Both the position numbers and the translations under genes were made by a program. This document shows, piece after piece, positions 1-14,167 of a stretch of DNA of 64,000 bases (within the stretch, counting starts at the first letter, position 1; every line of letters starts with the position of its first letter). Source of the stretch: Lomentospora prolificans (lineage: Eukaryota; Ascomycota; Sordariomycetes; Microascales; Microascaceae); NCBI GenBank assembly GCA_029532625.1, contig JARFXM010000011.1, positions 1,426,001 through 1,490,000 of the forward strand, read 5' to 3'. A model generated the notes under the pieces. It did not search any database. It was given only the letters and a program-made list of their open reading frames with translations, and was not told the origin of the DNA.

Positions 1-137
1 GGGACAAATAAAAAGCGATAAAGGCCGGAATCGGTCGAGTAATTTCCTATCGCCTTAATAGCATTGGGTGGACGAGTCAGGAATGTCAGTATTCTTCTGA
101 AAGACTGGACCTTCTTCAGGGGATTGAACTTCCGATT

Positions 138-139
<2 letters not shown>

Positions 140-173
<34 letters not shown>
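140..173. repeat. poly-T tract (T34)
   Basis: Uninterrupted run of 34 T on the + strand. Such tracts are prone to polymerase slippage, so the exact length is uncertain. Confidence 0.95.
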
Positions 174-174
<1 letters not shown>

Positions 175-762
175 GCGCGTGCGAGTGTTGAAAGGGTGGT
201 TGGCGTAAATCTCCAACATTAAACGTTCATGATCCCCGGTTTCCTCATGCATCTGATCCTCCGTCAACCTGCACCAACATATATCACTTCTCACATCACT
301 TCTCACAAAAAGCAAACTGCGCAGGCACACTCGCACTCACACACACTCCCACACACACCTGCTAGAAAGTCAAAAAATCCCAGTTTCCCTTGGGTTGGAA
401 CCCTTCCCCCAGACTTAGACACCCGGCCCGGCAAGTAGGAGCCCCAGAAAGTGCGGTGGAAAAGGGGGGAAAAGGAAGCGCCAAAATGGAAAAGAGCACG
501 CGCAGGGGCTCCACCACAGTAGAAACCAGACCCCCCGGAAACTGCTGTGCAACATAGGGCCAAAGGAAGCGTCTGTTGCGGTAGGTTGCCACGCGAGCTC
601 ACCAGTACCCACGTATGTCCAGATTTCAACAATTTAAGCCCATTTTGACCGTGCTTCAACAATTGATGGTGAAGGACGGCCGATACAGGAGACCTGATTG
701 TGCGGTGAGGCGGGCATGAACCTTTGAGAATAGCCAGCCAGCAGTCAATCTAGACTGCTGGC

Positions 763-810
<48 letters not shown>
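763..810. repeat. (CAGG)12 microsatellite
   Basis: Twelve perfect tandem copies of CAGG. Just upstream, around 731-744, lies a copy of the CCAGCCAGC-type motif that recurs in other spacers of this window. No gene overlaps the array. Confidence 0.95.
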
Positions 811-3800
811 CCATTCCGCACTCCTTCCCAAATTAGGGTCCTCCTTCCTCGAGAGACGAAGGACAGAGGCACTTTCTACCTTGTCGCCAGCATGTCCGCC
901 ACTGGACAGGCAGTACCTCCCAAGTAGTTCTCGCTCCAAGTCCGATTTCCGCTGGGTGCTCATTGGCCTCCTCTGGAACTCCACAAAGCCTGGCCTGGGC
1001 CATCGAGGCTGGCAATCCCTGGAGCCCAGCTTGGTCGTGTTGACATGCTGGTTATTAGTGGTGTTGCCATTGGACGAAAAGTTACTCGGGTCTGGTTGGC
1101 ATAAACACACAGTTGGGGCCCCATTTTCGCTGCCCCGTCTCAAAAATATCATTGAGCCACGGCCAGTGTCATTCAACCCTCTCTTAACCCCTCCCCCACA
1201 CACGATGGCTTTGCCCCATCGAGATCAGAGACAGATGATCCCTGCACACTCTTGCTTCATTCATTATAACTCTCAATCCCGGCTCGGACGCCCTCCCCCA
1301 TTCCCGTTGAAATCAAGCGCACTGTGTGGAGCACTTGCCCAGGCCAAGCCCAAATTGAATATGAAGCCGAACACCGAGCCCAGGAGGCTTGTGGCTGTCC
1401 GACCCCCCACTGAAGGCACGCACCTGCACGCACACAACAACGGAAAGGAGCCGATGGTTGGGATTAGGAGCATCGCGAGTGCGTTTCTCCTTCGTGGGTG
1501 GCAAGGCACTAAACCCGTATTGTCGTAAACTCGCACGCCATACACGGATGTGGAGCAAAAGGAGGGAAACTGACCTTTGCATCCATTCTCCGAGCGAATC
1601 ATACTAATTCCGTCCCTTCCTTCTTCTTTCGCGATGTCAACAATGTGAAGTAGGACGTCGGCCGAGTGGAGCAATGATGTCATTTGATGAACAAGTCTAG
1701 AGTTACGGTGAGGCTTTTACAGGTCTCCTTTTACCCTCACCGTGGACACGCTCAATTCCGAGGCAGGTTCAGAGCGGCACTTGTTCATTGTCATGGCATG
1801 GCCCGAGAGCGCGCATAATTCTGCCTCTGAAGCGTGTTGGGGGTTAGAAAGCTGACTCTCAGCACCACATCTCGTGCAATGGAGCGAGCCTTGTCTTCTT
1901 TTGGTCCAAGGGTACACAAAAATAAGAGGCGAGGGCGCTTACTTCGTAAGCGATTTGCTGGGGTCGCTGTATCGTGCCCTGGTTCGCCCCTTCTTTGCTA
2001 TTTGTTACTCCCTCAGCTCCCGTCACATTTTGTTTTAGCGCTAACGCAGGAAACAATATATCGTATTACTGCGACTCCTCTGCGCGCATGTTCACTAATT
2101 TTGGGGTGTGTGAAGGGCAGTCATTCGCTACAAGGCAATAAAATGAAAAAAAGAATAAAGAAAAAAAAGAAGAAAACCCTCGGGAGCGCCACATTGTATC
2201 GGGAACTCTATCATGAACTACCACAACCGCCAATTCCAAGTGTCGGGGTGAAAAAGTGAGATGGTGGCTTTTGGCGAGGGTGGGAGGATTGTTGGTCACG
2301 ATGGAGCCAGCGCTGGTATTCCAGGGTCTGGCGGTTCTCGTGAGCGAGACGCTGATGGGAGAGAGTCAGTACTAACCCACCGTCGTGTCGGAACGGACTG
2401 GAGAGCGAGCAAGACAGGGATCGCAAAGTAACAGATGAATGGGCACGTTTGCAGGCCGAAACCCGCCAAATATATGCAGCAATCCCTCGATGGCTCTCAA
2501 GTTGCATCTCGCATCTCGAGCGAGCCAGTAAGCGCGGGGTCCGAGGGCGTGCGGTGCTGGGAGAAGGAAATGATGTTGTTCGGTTGGGGCAAAGCGTGGG
2601 GGTACTTGGGTTGCGGCATGACCTCTTTGCATTGCTGCACTGGCACCCACAACTTGCCGAAGCGTGGCTGGTGGATGATGAACCACGATGGCAGAAGTCA
2701 TCCGCTGCCTGCGCGACCCTCCAATTATGATAATCGAACGAGACAAAGGATAGACAGGGAAGGATCGTGGCTGGCTCGAGGGTTCCGAATAATTCCTATT
2801 TGGATGAAGGGTATTGAGGGCCGTGTCGTGAAGTCGATTCCCGGCACACTGGGAAAAGAAAGGGTAACAACCTCCCCTGGGCTGCACCAGCGCACCGCAC
2901 TGGAGGCGAGCCCCATGTTACCTGGAACAAAACCTGGGAAGCCCACATTACTCTCGTGGTGCAGAGCCATCCCGTCACCACCCGTCAAGTGCAGGCAAGT
3001 TGTCCAGTCGCGCTGGCCCAGTAACTTACCATGCTTGCACAGCGCCTCGACATGGTTCGATCCAAATTGACTAAGAGTAACACCAACGTTGCAAAGCATT
3101 GACTCGGTACGAAGGTATTTTCTTCCTTACTTGGGGTAGCTGGCATCGAACCTCGACGGAAGATCCATGTGTAAGCCATAGTATCATTTTCAAGAAAGGG
3201 CTGTGCCCTTCCTGGGGCAGTGGCACAAGTTTGAGACGGAGCGGCTTGCCCACGTCGATAGTAGAGCGATTCCCGATGAGCGAACTGCACAACGGAGTGC
3301 CCAGCTCGACTCGAAGCTGACTCTTAACATGGAAATATCGGTAATAGAATGGAGAAAAGAATGCCACACAGCTGCTTCCTGAGACCACATTGCTGGTTTG
3401 GGATACTTCCCCTCTTATTATCACCAAATTGGGCTCTCATAATGCATAGCACGGGTGAGTCCAGAAACTATAAAATAGTAAAATCGAAAAAAAAAAAAGG
3501 GTGTGATCGGCATTCGAGTCGCTTACCGCGAGCTAGCAATTCATCGTCCCAGAAACGAAAAGAAGCTTGAGGTCATGGCGGGGAAGCAGAGTCTCCGAGC
3601 TGGTTTTCCCTCCTCCGCAAGGTCGCCAGGCACTTGCCTTCTTTTTCTTCCTTGCCCCTTACTACCGCCTGGGGCAGTAGCACCGCGTATTATACATTTT
3701 CCGCGCTATTGAGGTATGTGGTTCAGATGGGCGAGGTTCCTGTCGTGTCGCCAGAGCTCTGTTACATTGGTGGTGATGAGCTGTAAGTTAACCCAGGCGC

Positions 3801-6800
3801 TTGAAACGCAAAATAAATCGATTTGAATTCGAGGGATTGTAGATTTGGCCTCGATTTGCGTTCCATATTATCCGTGTCCCCACCACCTTCTTCTGGTAGC
3901 GTGATTGAATGATAGGCGAACGGATAGGGCACTACCTTGGTAGATTTGAGTGATATCCATTGTCTTTGCGCTCGTCAGGTGGTCCCTTGTGAATGCGGTC
4001 ATCACGTTGTGGGATGAGGGGTTGATATCGATCGACTTTTCGAAGGCTCGCCGGTTTGATAGATTCCGGCAATGGATGAAACAATAGAGTTCTTCCTTTT
4101 ATCACGATATCCTTGGGCGAATAGTGTATCTTGTCGTGAGCGCGCACTCACACGTAAACTCAATAGTCTAGAAAACTGCAGCCAAGCTTTCTGGAACTTG
4201 CATCAAGGCTGGAGAGTTGCGGTTGCCAAGTGCTGCATGGCGTGAATTTCGAACAAAAAGGAAAGCGGAGATTTGGGGCCAAGGTACTTCGTACAACCTG
4301 GTCTCTGGCATGCCGAGGGTCTTGGCTCCGGACATCACGTCATGTGTCCTGGGCAGTTCCCTCCAAAAGAGTAAATTTGGGCAAGGCATTCGCTGCAATG
4401 GTTATTAATATATGATTATGAGAGTGACATACTCAAACCAACTCAATCCAGAAAGAGACTAGAACCAGCGACGGCGCTTGATGTCGTTCGAGAGCCCTCC
4501 GTTGCTGGGGAGGAATGAAAAGGAACCGTGGAAAGATACAGAGTAGTAGGCCGGAGGCGAGACCTGACCGTGCTGAAATTATCCCGAGTGGCTTCGGGAA
4601 GAACGTAGAATCATCCTTGGGCCTCTTCACTAATGAGGAGCCCGGATGACACACACCCCCTTTACGAGGCCATGTGAACACGCCAAAACCCGTCGAGGAT
4701 GAAGGCGCGAGATTCCTTCTCCCTTGGCTGGCCAAGAGAAGCAGGAGTGGTTGAGGCTTTGTTCCGGACTTGAGAGCTTAGCTTCTGCAGGTCGATGTCG
4801 GTCCGTAAAAATTCTTGGCCAGCTTTAGTTGGGATCAATTGATGTGCTAAAAGTAAATATGAAAATCGACTTGGAACAGATCAAAGCCCATTCATCTGGT
4901 ATCCTGGCGAAGTGGCCATGTTCATAACTTGATGGCCGACTCACCGTCGCTTCCCTTGTCGTCGCCGCGCGTCTGTTAAGAGCGCCTCCTCAGCAAAGAG
5001 CACCTCGTTGCAGCGGCCAGGATCGGATAGTGGTTAGTGACTACCATCTTAACTGTGTGAGTTTACGGCCGTCTCTCCTGTGCCTCAACGAAACCCTGAA
5101 TTTTAGCAGATGCGACCCCGTTCCTTAACTGTCGGCAACGCGTTTTGCCTGTTGCGGGTACGGCTAGGCTTGTAGTCTTTGAAATGGACCATGCTCGTCA
5201 AATTTCCTTGAGCGATGGGAAACGCAGTCGCGGTCACCCAAAGCATTCAAGATTATACTTCGTACATGGATCGATATCATCATCCGGAACAGTCGATTTC
5301 AGATGACAATTAGGTATGACATCGATTACCTATCTGATCTACAAGTATACCCAGCGAGAAAGATCCTCCGGTCTTGGCTCACCGTTTCTGACCGAATAAT
5401 TCGTCTCCCTTAGGTCATCGATATGGGTTTGTTGGACACCCATAAAAATTTGGTGGCCGGACGGAAAGACTTGCAGGGCTTGGCGGACGTTGAGAAACAG
5501 AAAAGGACAAGAAACAATCACGGCGATCTTCTTGCCCGATGGCCAGCGGGACACGATTCAGCACCCCCCGGTGCGCTGTATCGGCAGGTGAGAAATAGAT
5601 TCGGGCCAAGAGCCCGGGGAGTAGAAATTGAGGCTGTGCGAGACAGTTGGCGGCGCAATAATACCTCGCCGCTCAACATCGGCCTCTCTGTGTGGGTTGA
5701 TTCGCGACCCAAGGTTGCAGGGAGTCAGGGAGTCTGACTAAGCAAGCATATACCTCAGGTAATATCTACTTTTTTTATACAGTATTTATCTAAACAAGGC
5801 TATACCTTGGTTGATTTCTACTTATAAATTTTTATAAAAATAAAAATTATAACATATGGTTATTGATATTAAAAATTACTTACAAGCGCTTATAACTCAA
5901 GTGAAGCATTGTAGTAACCTCTTAAGGGGTAGTTTTTACTGAGCCAGACCCTCTGCAACCTCAAATCCGTGTCTCTACCACACCTCGGGAACAAGGTTGT
6001 ATGTCACCGATTACACGGCTGGGCCAACGAGGAAAAGACTGCCAAGACTCAGGCTGCGTACATCCACCGAGATTCTTCGCTGGACTTGCAAGCGAAGAGT
6101 GTGATACCACGACTCTGTGAAAACTTTTGGCCGTTCTCGACTTGCTATTCACCCCCTTACACTCCCCTTATTAAGCCTCTTTCACCTGTCAGGTGTGAGT
6201 TGTTTCGGGTCCATGTTGGATAAGACCATCTCCAAGCTTCCGACCCTTGACAGGCTCATGGGTCCGGGCTCACCTTTATTTTCTTCTTGGCTTTGTGTCG
6301 CTCTTCCTCGGAAAGGACCCGCATGCTCCACATGCACCCCGTACTCGCGTAATGCGCTCTTTTGCCTCGAAAACCAATGTGACAATGGACCTGGCGTGGA
6401 TGCTGGGCTTAGGGTATGCACTGTACGCTAATACATTGCATCGAATGTTTCCGATTTCGATGTCCAGTGCGCGCACTCACAGTGTCAAACAAGCGGGAAA
6501 GAGGCTGGCAATGGATGTTGGGTGAGTTACCCGTTGCACTAAAATAGACTCCTGCAGGTGGCGGAGAGAAGGCTCAGTCTTTGATCGAGTATTCGCCAAT
6601 GGGCCGCTCGCCTGGTGAGGAAGGGGAGAAAAAAAACTTAAAAAAGGGGTTTCCCCTCTCAGGAGAACCAGCTGGGCAAGTTTGGTGAGTATTTCTAACT
6701 TTCCACTTAATGACGAGAAAGAATCTGTCGGCTCAAACGCTTCCTGTGTTTCCAATCAATGGTGCGTCGCTTGACTCGTCTTGGGTGTGGCGGACGCCTC

Positions 6801-9777
6801 TTCCTCAAGTGAAAACTCACTTTCCCACAAGAGAAGATGGAGAAAGACCTCAATGGGCCCAGACTCTTCCCCCCATACAAGAAAATAAAAGGTTGATAAG
6901 ACGACCCACGTTGCATTCAGCTCCATTCCCTTCCAAGAGAGTGGTTGCACGGCGGACGAGGCACGCAACTAGGACGGGAAATAAAAAGCCTCGAGACCTC
7001 TTCCTCCTCTTCCCTGTCCGGGTCTGCTTCCTGCGGCGTCAGAGGGGACCGCCGTTGCCGCTTTTCCCGACCGGATCCAATCACTTGATGCCAGACTGCC
7101 TCTCACGCCGTGTCCATGATGCGAACGTCCTCCCCTCTCCTCTTTCTTTGCTTTACCGCCTTCACGGATGGAAGTCCGGGAGGGCGGGAGCGGGGAAATG
7201 CGAAGCTACAAGGAAAAACTTAGTTCTTCATCAAGCACTTTGGTTTGCGTCAGAGGTCTGATTTAGATGATAAGCCTCGCGACTGCTAAGAAGCAGAGAG
7301 ATGCCGACCGTCCGACGCTTATCGGATGAAAGACCGATAGTGTGTGCTTCTGTTGGTGGGGCGCGCAGGAAGGACAATTCCTTCGGAGCAACAAGTGGCT
7401 CCCTGAAGGGGAGCTAGCTCTGCCGGGCCAGTCCATTTCCTCGCCACTTGGTTCACTTTCACTGAGATGGGGTTTCAATGTCGATGTTCATTTCTCGCGG
7501 GGATACACCTTCCTCGTAGGGATGTTGAGGACATCATTCATAGGACACGGACTAATGTAGGGTTTATGGCAGATGCATGATGACGGCCTGGCCATAGGGA
7601 TAGTTCACATCGAACTACATGGACGGTACCAGGCTCTATTGCTGGAGGTGGAAGAGGAGAGGCTACTTTGGGTAGAGATGTGAAGCAGAAAAATCGCTCA
7701 GTCTCGCACTGTCTTGTCATCGCCATTGCACAACTAGCCAGCTCAAAGTGGAATTCATTCGAGTGCGGGCAGTCAATAGGACCAATGGGTACCCGGGAAC
7801 CCGCGCACTATTTCGCGGTCGCGCTGGTCCCTGCAAGGTTGGCCTACTCGCCCCAAATGAAGGCGCACAACAATAACGGAATCGGCTCTTCGCATTTTTC
7901 TTATCTGGTTTCGTGTCGTTGAAATTGTGAAGATGGCAGATGGGCACTTCATTATCACTATTACGACAAGTTCCCCAGGTTCCTTGCCTCCCCTAAGTGC
8001 CGGCATGAACAGAACCACCTCATCAATCTGTCGAGTTGCCAAGCCCGTGAACAGATGGTTGTTTTACACCTGTCGCTCCTCTGTTGTGTACTTTGGGCCT
8101 CGTTTTTCTCTAGTCGCTGCCTCTTGGTATTATGCTTGTATATTTCCAGGCGGTGGATAGGTATCCACGTGCGTCTGGTAATAGATTTCGCTGATATCAA
8201 GCCCCTTGGAAGCAACCGGCTTAAAAAGGTTGACGTATCATGGAAACCTTGAACCGCCTTCGCTTCGCTAAAGCAGCCGGAGATGGAGGGAAAACCCTTA
8301 AAAAAAACTTTGGATACTGTCATCTACTTTATCCCGCCGCCTGCATATATGATGGGGGAAGCATTATACTCCTCTCCCGGCGATCACGCAGACGCAAGTA
8401 TCGAGATAAAGTTCCAAGAGCCAAGACTCTGGAATGGATGCGGAGATCAATTTAATATCAATCATTGTGTGACAACATCTCACTCGGGAAGCAAGGGGTG
8501 GGTAGCTTATCTTTTGTTCGTTTCTTTTTTGCCCGAAACTGTTTAGAAGATCTTTGTAGTAATCGTGGAATGTAATGAGAAAAGCCTCCTGAAATCGCTT
8601 GTTTTCGGTGAACGCGTTTCGTATCTCGAGAGAAAGGCACCGAGCGACACCGTTCTTAGCCAGCAGTGGTTCGGCGGATGGATATGGGGGTCCCTGTAGC
8701 TCTGCGTTTATGGAGAATACCAACTGTCAAACCCCGTCGATCTGCCCCATCCGGCCAGTAGGAAGCCCATGTATTTTCTGGATCCCGGAAGCACCCTCAA
8801 GGCCAGCATTCATGTCCGGAACACCCTGCTTTGGCATACTCCCCAGTTCCCCACTCGACCAGTGAAGAACGCCTAAATTCGGATCGGAGACGTCTCAACA
8901 GGGGAGCAGGGGGTATAAAGCCAGCTGGCAGTGGTGGTTGGGCAGGGTGCATCATTTGCCCTCACCAATGTCGCTACGCCTGGCAGTAGGTCTCAGGATC
9001 AGCAAGCAGGAAGACGAAGTCCTCCATCTGACAGTCGAAACAGCGCCGATGAAGGCTTGATTGCAGTTTCTACCGGCGAGATTAGATTCTTGGCGAGCAC
9101 TAGTCCCTTTCGCTAAAAGAAGGAAAAGAACGTCAATTACCGTCCCAAATCTGGACGACTTGCCCCTTCCCAGGCATGACTTCGGGCTTGTTTCTGCCCT
9201 TAAGCTGCCAAGAAAACCATCAACGTACCCGGGTAATACACTCTCTCATCGTCAGCGAATGGCCGAAGGCAAGGGCGAGAGAGAGGAAAATATGATCTCC
9301 CCTTCCCTTGTGCCTACTCTCCCACATGCGAGTATACACTCGGATACGGGACCAGTACAAAGGCGCTTCACAATTTTGTTGGTGCTCCACTGCTAACCAT
9401 ACGGCCCCCACTGCCCATAAATGTGTTTCGAGGCTAGGTACTGGGGCTGCCGTGATATCGCAGGTTGCCAATCTTGCTTTGTACCAGACTGGTATGGCGG
9501 AGGTACGCAGTACGTGAAGTATTATGGCAAAAGTGAACGATTTGATGGGCAGCCCCTACCGTAATAAGCCTCAGTCCAGTCTGGAAGCAGTTGGCTTTGT
9601 GTAGGCTCACTCCCCTTTTCACTGGGGGAAGGGAGAATTAATACAGTCCTACAGGCTGTCCTGCGCGCTTGCCTGCGCTGCAACTCCGCCCTTGGTGTCC
9701 CGCAACAGGAATGCACCGTGCGAACTAAACTTACGCTATACCCCTGCTTTCCCTTCCTTCCAAGACGCATTTTAGTT

Positions 9778-9801
9778 GGGGGGGGGGGGGGGGGGGGGGG
9801 G
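9778..9801. repeat. poly-G tract (G24)
   Basis: Run of 24 G on the + strand with no gene overlapping. Other long G runs occur at 19248-19258 (11) and 45786-45801 (16). Lengths of such runs are unreliable in most assemblies. Confidence 0.9.
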
Positions 9802-11430
9802 TTTCTCCTGGATCCTGGGGGTGTAGGGTTTTTTGCCCACTCACCCAGCGAGGGAGCACTAATCTTGCATAGGCTGGATTTGCCTCAAAACTACATAGAC
9901 CGAATGCCTCCACCATCTTCAAGTAATTCCTCTTCCCCCAGATCTCTCAATTTCATCTTTGGATATAAATATAGTTCCATTTTTTGGCTTCGTCTTCTCT
10001 CATCCTTCGCCAGCCAAAGGACGTTGGAGTTCCCTAAAGTACGAACGAGTAGACTACATAATACGGCCAACTCTGACATCAACATCCTTTGGCCAACTGT
10101 GCACGCCAGCTGCCCCGCGTCCCTGACATTTTCCCTCTCTGCACCCCGCCTTCAACCGCATTGGCCTCAGAATCTGTAGGGGTTCGTTGTTAACGAGGAT
10201 CGACTCCTTACTCGACAAGTACTCAAATCGAATGGACAAACCGTGATCGGTCTTGGCAGTCCGATAAGTGCACTTCCCTCGACGACGTGCACACGCCGCC
10301 TTTCGAGTCGAGGTTCCGAGAGGTTCGGGAGGAACAGGAAATGGTTGGCAAACCTTAGCAAATCGCGTTGTGCTACTTCTCGATTTAGTGCTTTCTTGAT
10401 ACTGAATGTGCGTTGGACCGAGACGTGTTAAAGCAGTTGAACTTGCTTAATTCCCCCACTCGAGTCTGTCCGGAAGCTCTCGTTTACCAACTCCTTGGAT
10501 CTGGACAATACTCGACGGCGGCCTTGAAACAGCCATATTCCGAACTTCTTTGAGACATTTCCCTTTTCCACGAGGCGGTCATCTGCGACGAAAATCTCCC
10601 CGCCTACCACTTCCTAGGCTTCCTCAGATTCCACCGAACCCGAAATCCTTCTAGCATTCTAACCAAGAAGCACTGCGTGTTCTGAACCAACCCCCCGATT
10701 CGCAATCCTCACACAAAGTTGGCCTCTATCCTCTCGGCTGTTCGATCCCAGATCCTATCCCTCCGATTGCGTCCGTTTCCGAGCACGCTTTTCGTGTGTG
10801 GCTTTCTAACGCACATCCAGCTTGCTCGAGCAATTCTCCACGGGCGAGTAGCCGGCTGCATTCCGAGATCTCAGTTTGAAGGCGGCTACCACGAAGTTAC
10901 AAGCCTTCGGGGTTTCAAAGTCACCAATGACACTGGACCTGGTAGTGTCCTTCTAACAGATTCAGATTTTGAGGTCTCTTCAGTGGGGTTCGCCGAGTCC
11001 CAAATCCGTCACTCGCTGCTGGAGAATAGTGGAACTGAGTACAACACCAGTACCAACACCCCCACCATCAGCTACTTATACCACACTAAACTGGGTCCTC
11101 CATCTCCTGCAACCTCAAGGACGACTCACACCAAAACGCTCACACACTGTGAACCTTTGAAGCGTAGCCGATTACCCGCTTGTGGCATTCAGAGGCTTCC
11201 ACCTAACGAGCAATTCCACCCTAGTGCCTGGCGCATCCTCCATCAGCAACGACGAATTGATTACCACCGATTCCCTGGTTAAAAGTCTTCGATATTTCTC
11301 ACTTTTTCCGCCAAACTGGTTAACACGGCTGAAAGTGACCCTCCTACATCACCTGGCAGCTCCCCCAAATACACAGTCCTGGATTGAACCACTTCAGTCG
11401 ACGCCATTCTGCGTCATCGGTACCAAGGCA

Positions 11431-14167
11431 ATGGCGCTTTCGGGCTCTTGGGTAGCGCAACCAGAGCTAACTCCAAATTCATTCTTGACTCCGTCCGGTA
11501 AGTATCGCTTTACTTGATTCAAAGCTTTCCTTGTCTATTTGCTGCACCTCCGTTATACCCGACTGTGAGCTGCTGTCATTATCTTGTATACAACATCATT
11601 GGTGGTATTACGTGAAGAGGTACTGTAGTGCAACTTCCTTACAGTCGCCAACTACAAGCACGTTCCTGCCATTCAAGAAACCTCTTTACGCAGTGGAGAG
11701 TGGCCCAGCCGGCGTCACCGTCCCCCCCTTCAATGCTCCGACGCCACTACCAGGGAACCAAGCACCGATACGCCCCTGCCTTCATTGCGTTCATTCCGCC
11801 TTCCCCTCTCTATTTCTAGCTCAGTCTTATCTGGCTTTGATCTGGCTTTGCGCCTCAAAAGAAAAAGAAAAGCACAAAAACAGCCAGGCCACTGAAGCCC
11901 TGAAACCTTCTATTGATTTTCTAATCCCCACTGTTATCCCGCGAATTTCGCATTACAAACCCCCATTATAGCGGAATCACTTCCCATTTTATCGCCGCTT
12001 TTCCCGAACACATCTTGACGCCGTTTTAGACTCCTCAACGTCATCCCTCATTCTAACCCCTTTCATAATCTCAGATCCAGAAGCTCTTAGACAAGCCGTA
12101 CGATGCGAAGCGGAAACCCTCTCGACCTCGCCTCGTCCCTACCCTACGGATCTTAACTGCGCAATTCTCGAAGAGACCGAATCCGAAAGTGAGTCGCCTA
12201 ACGAACCCGTCACTCCCGTTAGTGGCAGGCAGTCCCGAGAATTTACAGCCGTACGCACACAAGACAATTCCGATACAGAACCCACCGCCGGCTCCTCCGA
12301 CCTTTCCGCCTCAAATTCTTCTGTGCGGGTAGCATCAAAGCAGCCTCTTGTAATCAACACTGCCGTCAAATCCAATTCGCCGCCTCCAACCACCGGCAGG
12401 ATATCAAGGAAATCCTCTGCGCTCAAACTCAGTGGCTCCAGCGAAGCGAGTCCCCTTCCTCGACGCTCCACCTTCTCTTCCACCGCCGGCGCCGTGAGGC
12501 GGTCGTTCTCTTTTTTCAGGAAGACGACGGGCAAGGAGTCGGCACAGAGCACGAAAACCTCGGATACCAGCCTCAGCTCCCAGGCCCAGGTGGACGGGAA
12601 GCCCTCACCGGCCCAGAAGTCACCGTCCGCAGCCCAATTCAATAACCCCCCTTCACCAGATTCACCACCACTCGAAATGGCGTTTCCCGTTCGCAGCCAC
12701 GCCGCGAACGGCAGCGCTCAAAATGGTGTCTCAGCCACGACCGACGATTTGAGGAAAAAGAACCGTGCCTCGACGGGCCTAGGTATTAGGGGCCGAGCTG
12801 TCAACTTCGTTAGCTCCAATGTGCCCGGCCGCGACAAGGACAAAAAGCGGACCAAGAGACGAGCTAATAGCTTCGATGGTCGCAAGGATACACAGGGACT
12901 ACCCCCAGCTGCTGTGGATCCCGATTCCCCGTTCGTGCCTGCCGAGAGGCTCCCTTGGCCCTACCCTCCCGATCAAGGTACTGGTGCCAAGGCCCGCCGC
13001 ATGAGTCTAAGCCTTCCTGATGACTTCACTGTCGACGTTGCTGAGCTTCTAAACGAGTACGAATACCAACATAAATTTCTCGGCCGCCACGGCAAACATC
13101 TTGGGAAGGGTGCCACCTGCAAGGTTACACTGATGGCCCGCAAAGGCTCCCCTGGCGAGCTTTACGCCGTCAAGGAATTCCGCGGGAAATCTGGCCGCGA
13201 GTCTCAAGAAGAATACGAGAAGAAGATTAAGTCTGAATACAGTATCGCGAAGAGCCTCCACCACCCGAACATTGTCGAGACCGTCCGACTCTGCACTGAT
13301 CACGGCCGGTGGAACCACGTGATGGAATATTGTGCCGAAGGCGATTTGTTTGGTCTGGTTGAGAAGGGTTACCTCAAGCAAGAGGCTCGCATAGTCGACC
13401 GAAACTGTTTGTTCAAGCAGCTTGTTCAGGGTGTCAATTACCTGCACTCCAACGGCATTGCTCATCGAGATATCAAACTGGAAAACCTGCTGATCACCAA
13501 GGACAGCAAGCTCAAGATTACTGATTTTGGCGTGTCTGAGGTGTTTTCCGGCATCCACCCAGGTTTGCGTGAGGCTGGCGGCGTGTGTGGCAAGAATATG
13601 GGCGAATTGCGCCTCTGCGCCCCTGGTATCTGTGGTAGCGAGCCATACATTGCCCCCGAAGTACTCGCGAAGAAAAGCGAATATGACCCCCGTGCGCTCG
13701 ACGTCTGGAGCTCTGCGATCATCATGATCAATCTGATTTTTGGGGGCAATCTCTGGGGCAAGGCATCCCCTAAGGACCCGAACTACCTTCCTCTTCTCAA
13801 GGGTTGGGACGATTGGGATAGCAAGCATCCCGAGGTCGACGCGCTCCCGTCTGAAAGCGACTACCCCCATGTCTTGGCATTTGACAAGTTTGTTAAGCCG
13901 CCCGCGCTCCGACGTCTCTTGCTTCGAATGCTCAACCCAGACGCCACCAAGCGCATCAGCATGGCTGACGTAGTGTCTAATCGTTGGATGAGGAATGTCG
14001 AGTGCTGCCAACTCGAGTCGTATGAAGACCCTGCGCCTATCGATGCCTCCAAGAAGGACGCTATGAAGGCCGGCTCCCGCAAGATTTATTGCCATAATCA
14101 TCTCCCACCAATGCCTACAAGTGGCGCGCCTTCAGTTGGCATCATGCCAGGGAAACCCGGGTATTAA
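11431..14167 (+). CDS. SAT4: Hal4/Sat4-type serine/threonine protein kinase
   Basis: Model: exons 11431-11497 and 12075-14167, 719 aa. Exon 1 ends at a GTAAGT donor; the acceptor follows a TTCTAAC branch point, and the join keeps frame. The first 350 or so residues are Ser/Pro-rich and basic, probably a phosphorylated regulatory arm. The catalytic domain spans about 360-665: glycine loop GKGATCKV, lysine in YAVKEF (K389), HRDIKLEN (D488), DFG (D506), and the activation-segment end GSEPYIAPEV. The tail ends near HNHLPP, which I associate with the yeast Hal5/Sat4 and fission yeast Hal4 subfamily, regulators of potassium and nutrient transporters. The loop between DFG and APE is long and Cys-containing, as in that subfamily. 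Kinase identity is certain; the subfamily is likely. The 577-nt intron is unusually long for this window. The nearest neighbour, ISN1, converges from the other side. Confidence 0.92.

Larger units (their letters stand above)
1..11430. other. long gene-free region (upstream of kinase gene)
   Basis: I see no protein-coding gene, tRNA or rRNA that I can support in these 11.4 kb. Open frames are short, overlap on both strands and lack motifs or paired splice signals. The stretch contains a T34 tract, a CAGG tetranucleotide array and a G24 tract, listed separately. From about 9.9 kb onward the + strand becomes rich in C and T, as is common in long fungal promoters and leaders, so the last 1-1.5 kb probably carries the promoter and 5' leader of the kinase gene starting at 11431. 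Confidence 0.6.

Noticed and set aside
2372..2887. 171-codon minus-strand frame
   Set aside because: No recognisable motif, overlaps an equally long + strand frame, and has no splice signals.
5010..5085. tRNA-like stretch with ATAGTGGTTAGTG resembling an A box
   Set aside because: No B box (GGTTCGANTCC) at the right distance and no cloverleaf could be folded by eye.
6710..7261. 183-codon + strand frame
   Set aside because: Composition is Arg/Pro-rich as expected from chance reading of CT-rich DNA; no domain or homologous feel.
10719..11282. 187-codon + strand frame upstream of the kinase
   Set aside because: No domain; lies in the C/T-rich presumptive leader of the kinase gene and does not join it in frame.
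13049..14101. 350-codon minus-strand frame opposite the kinase domain
   Set aside because: Mirror of a GC3-rich coding region; the kinase on the + strand explains the open frame.
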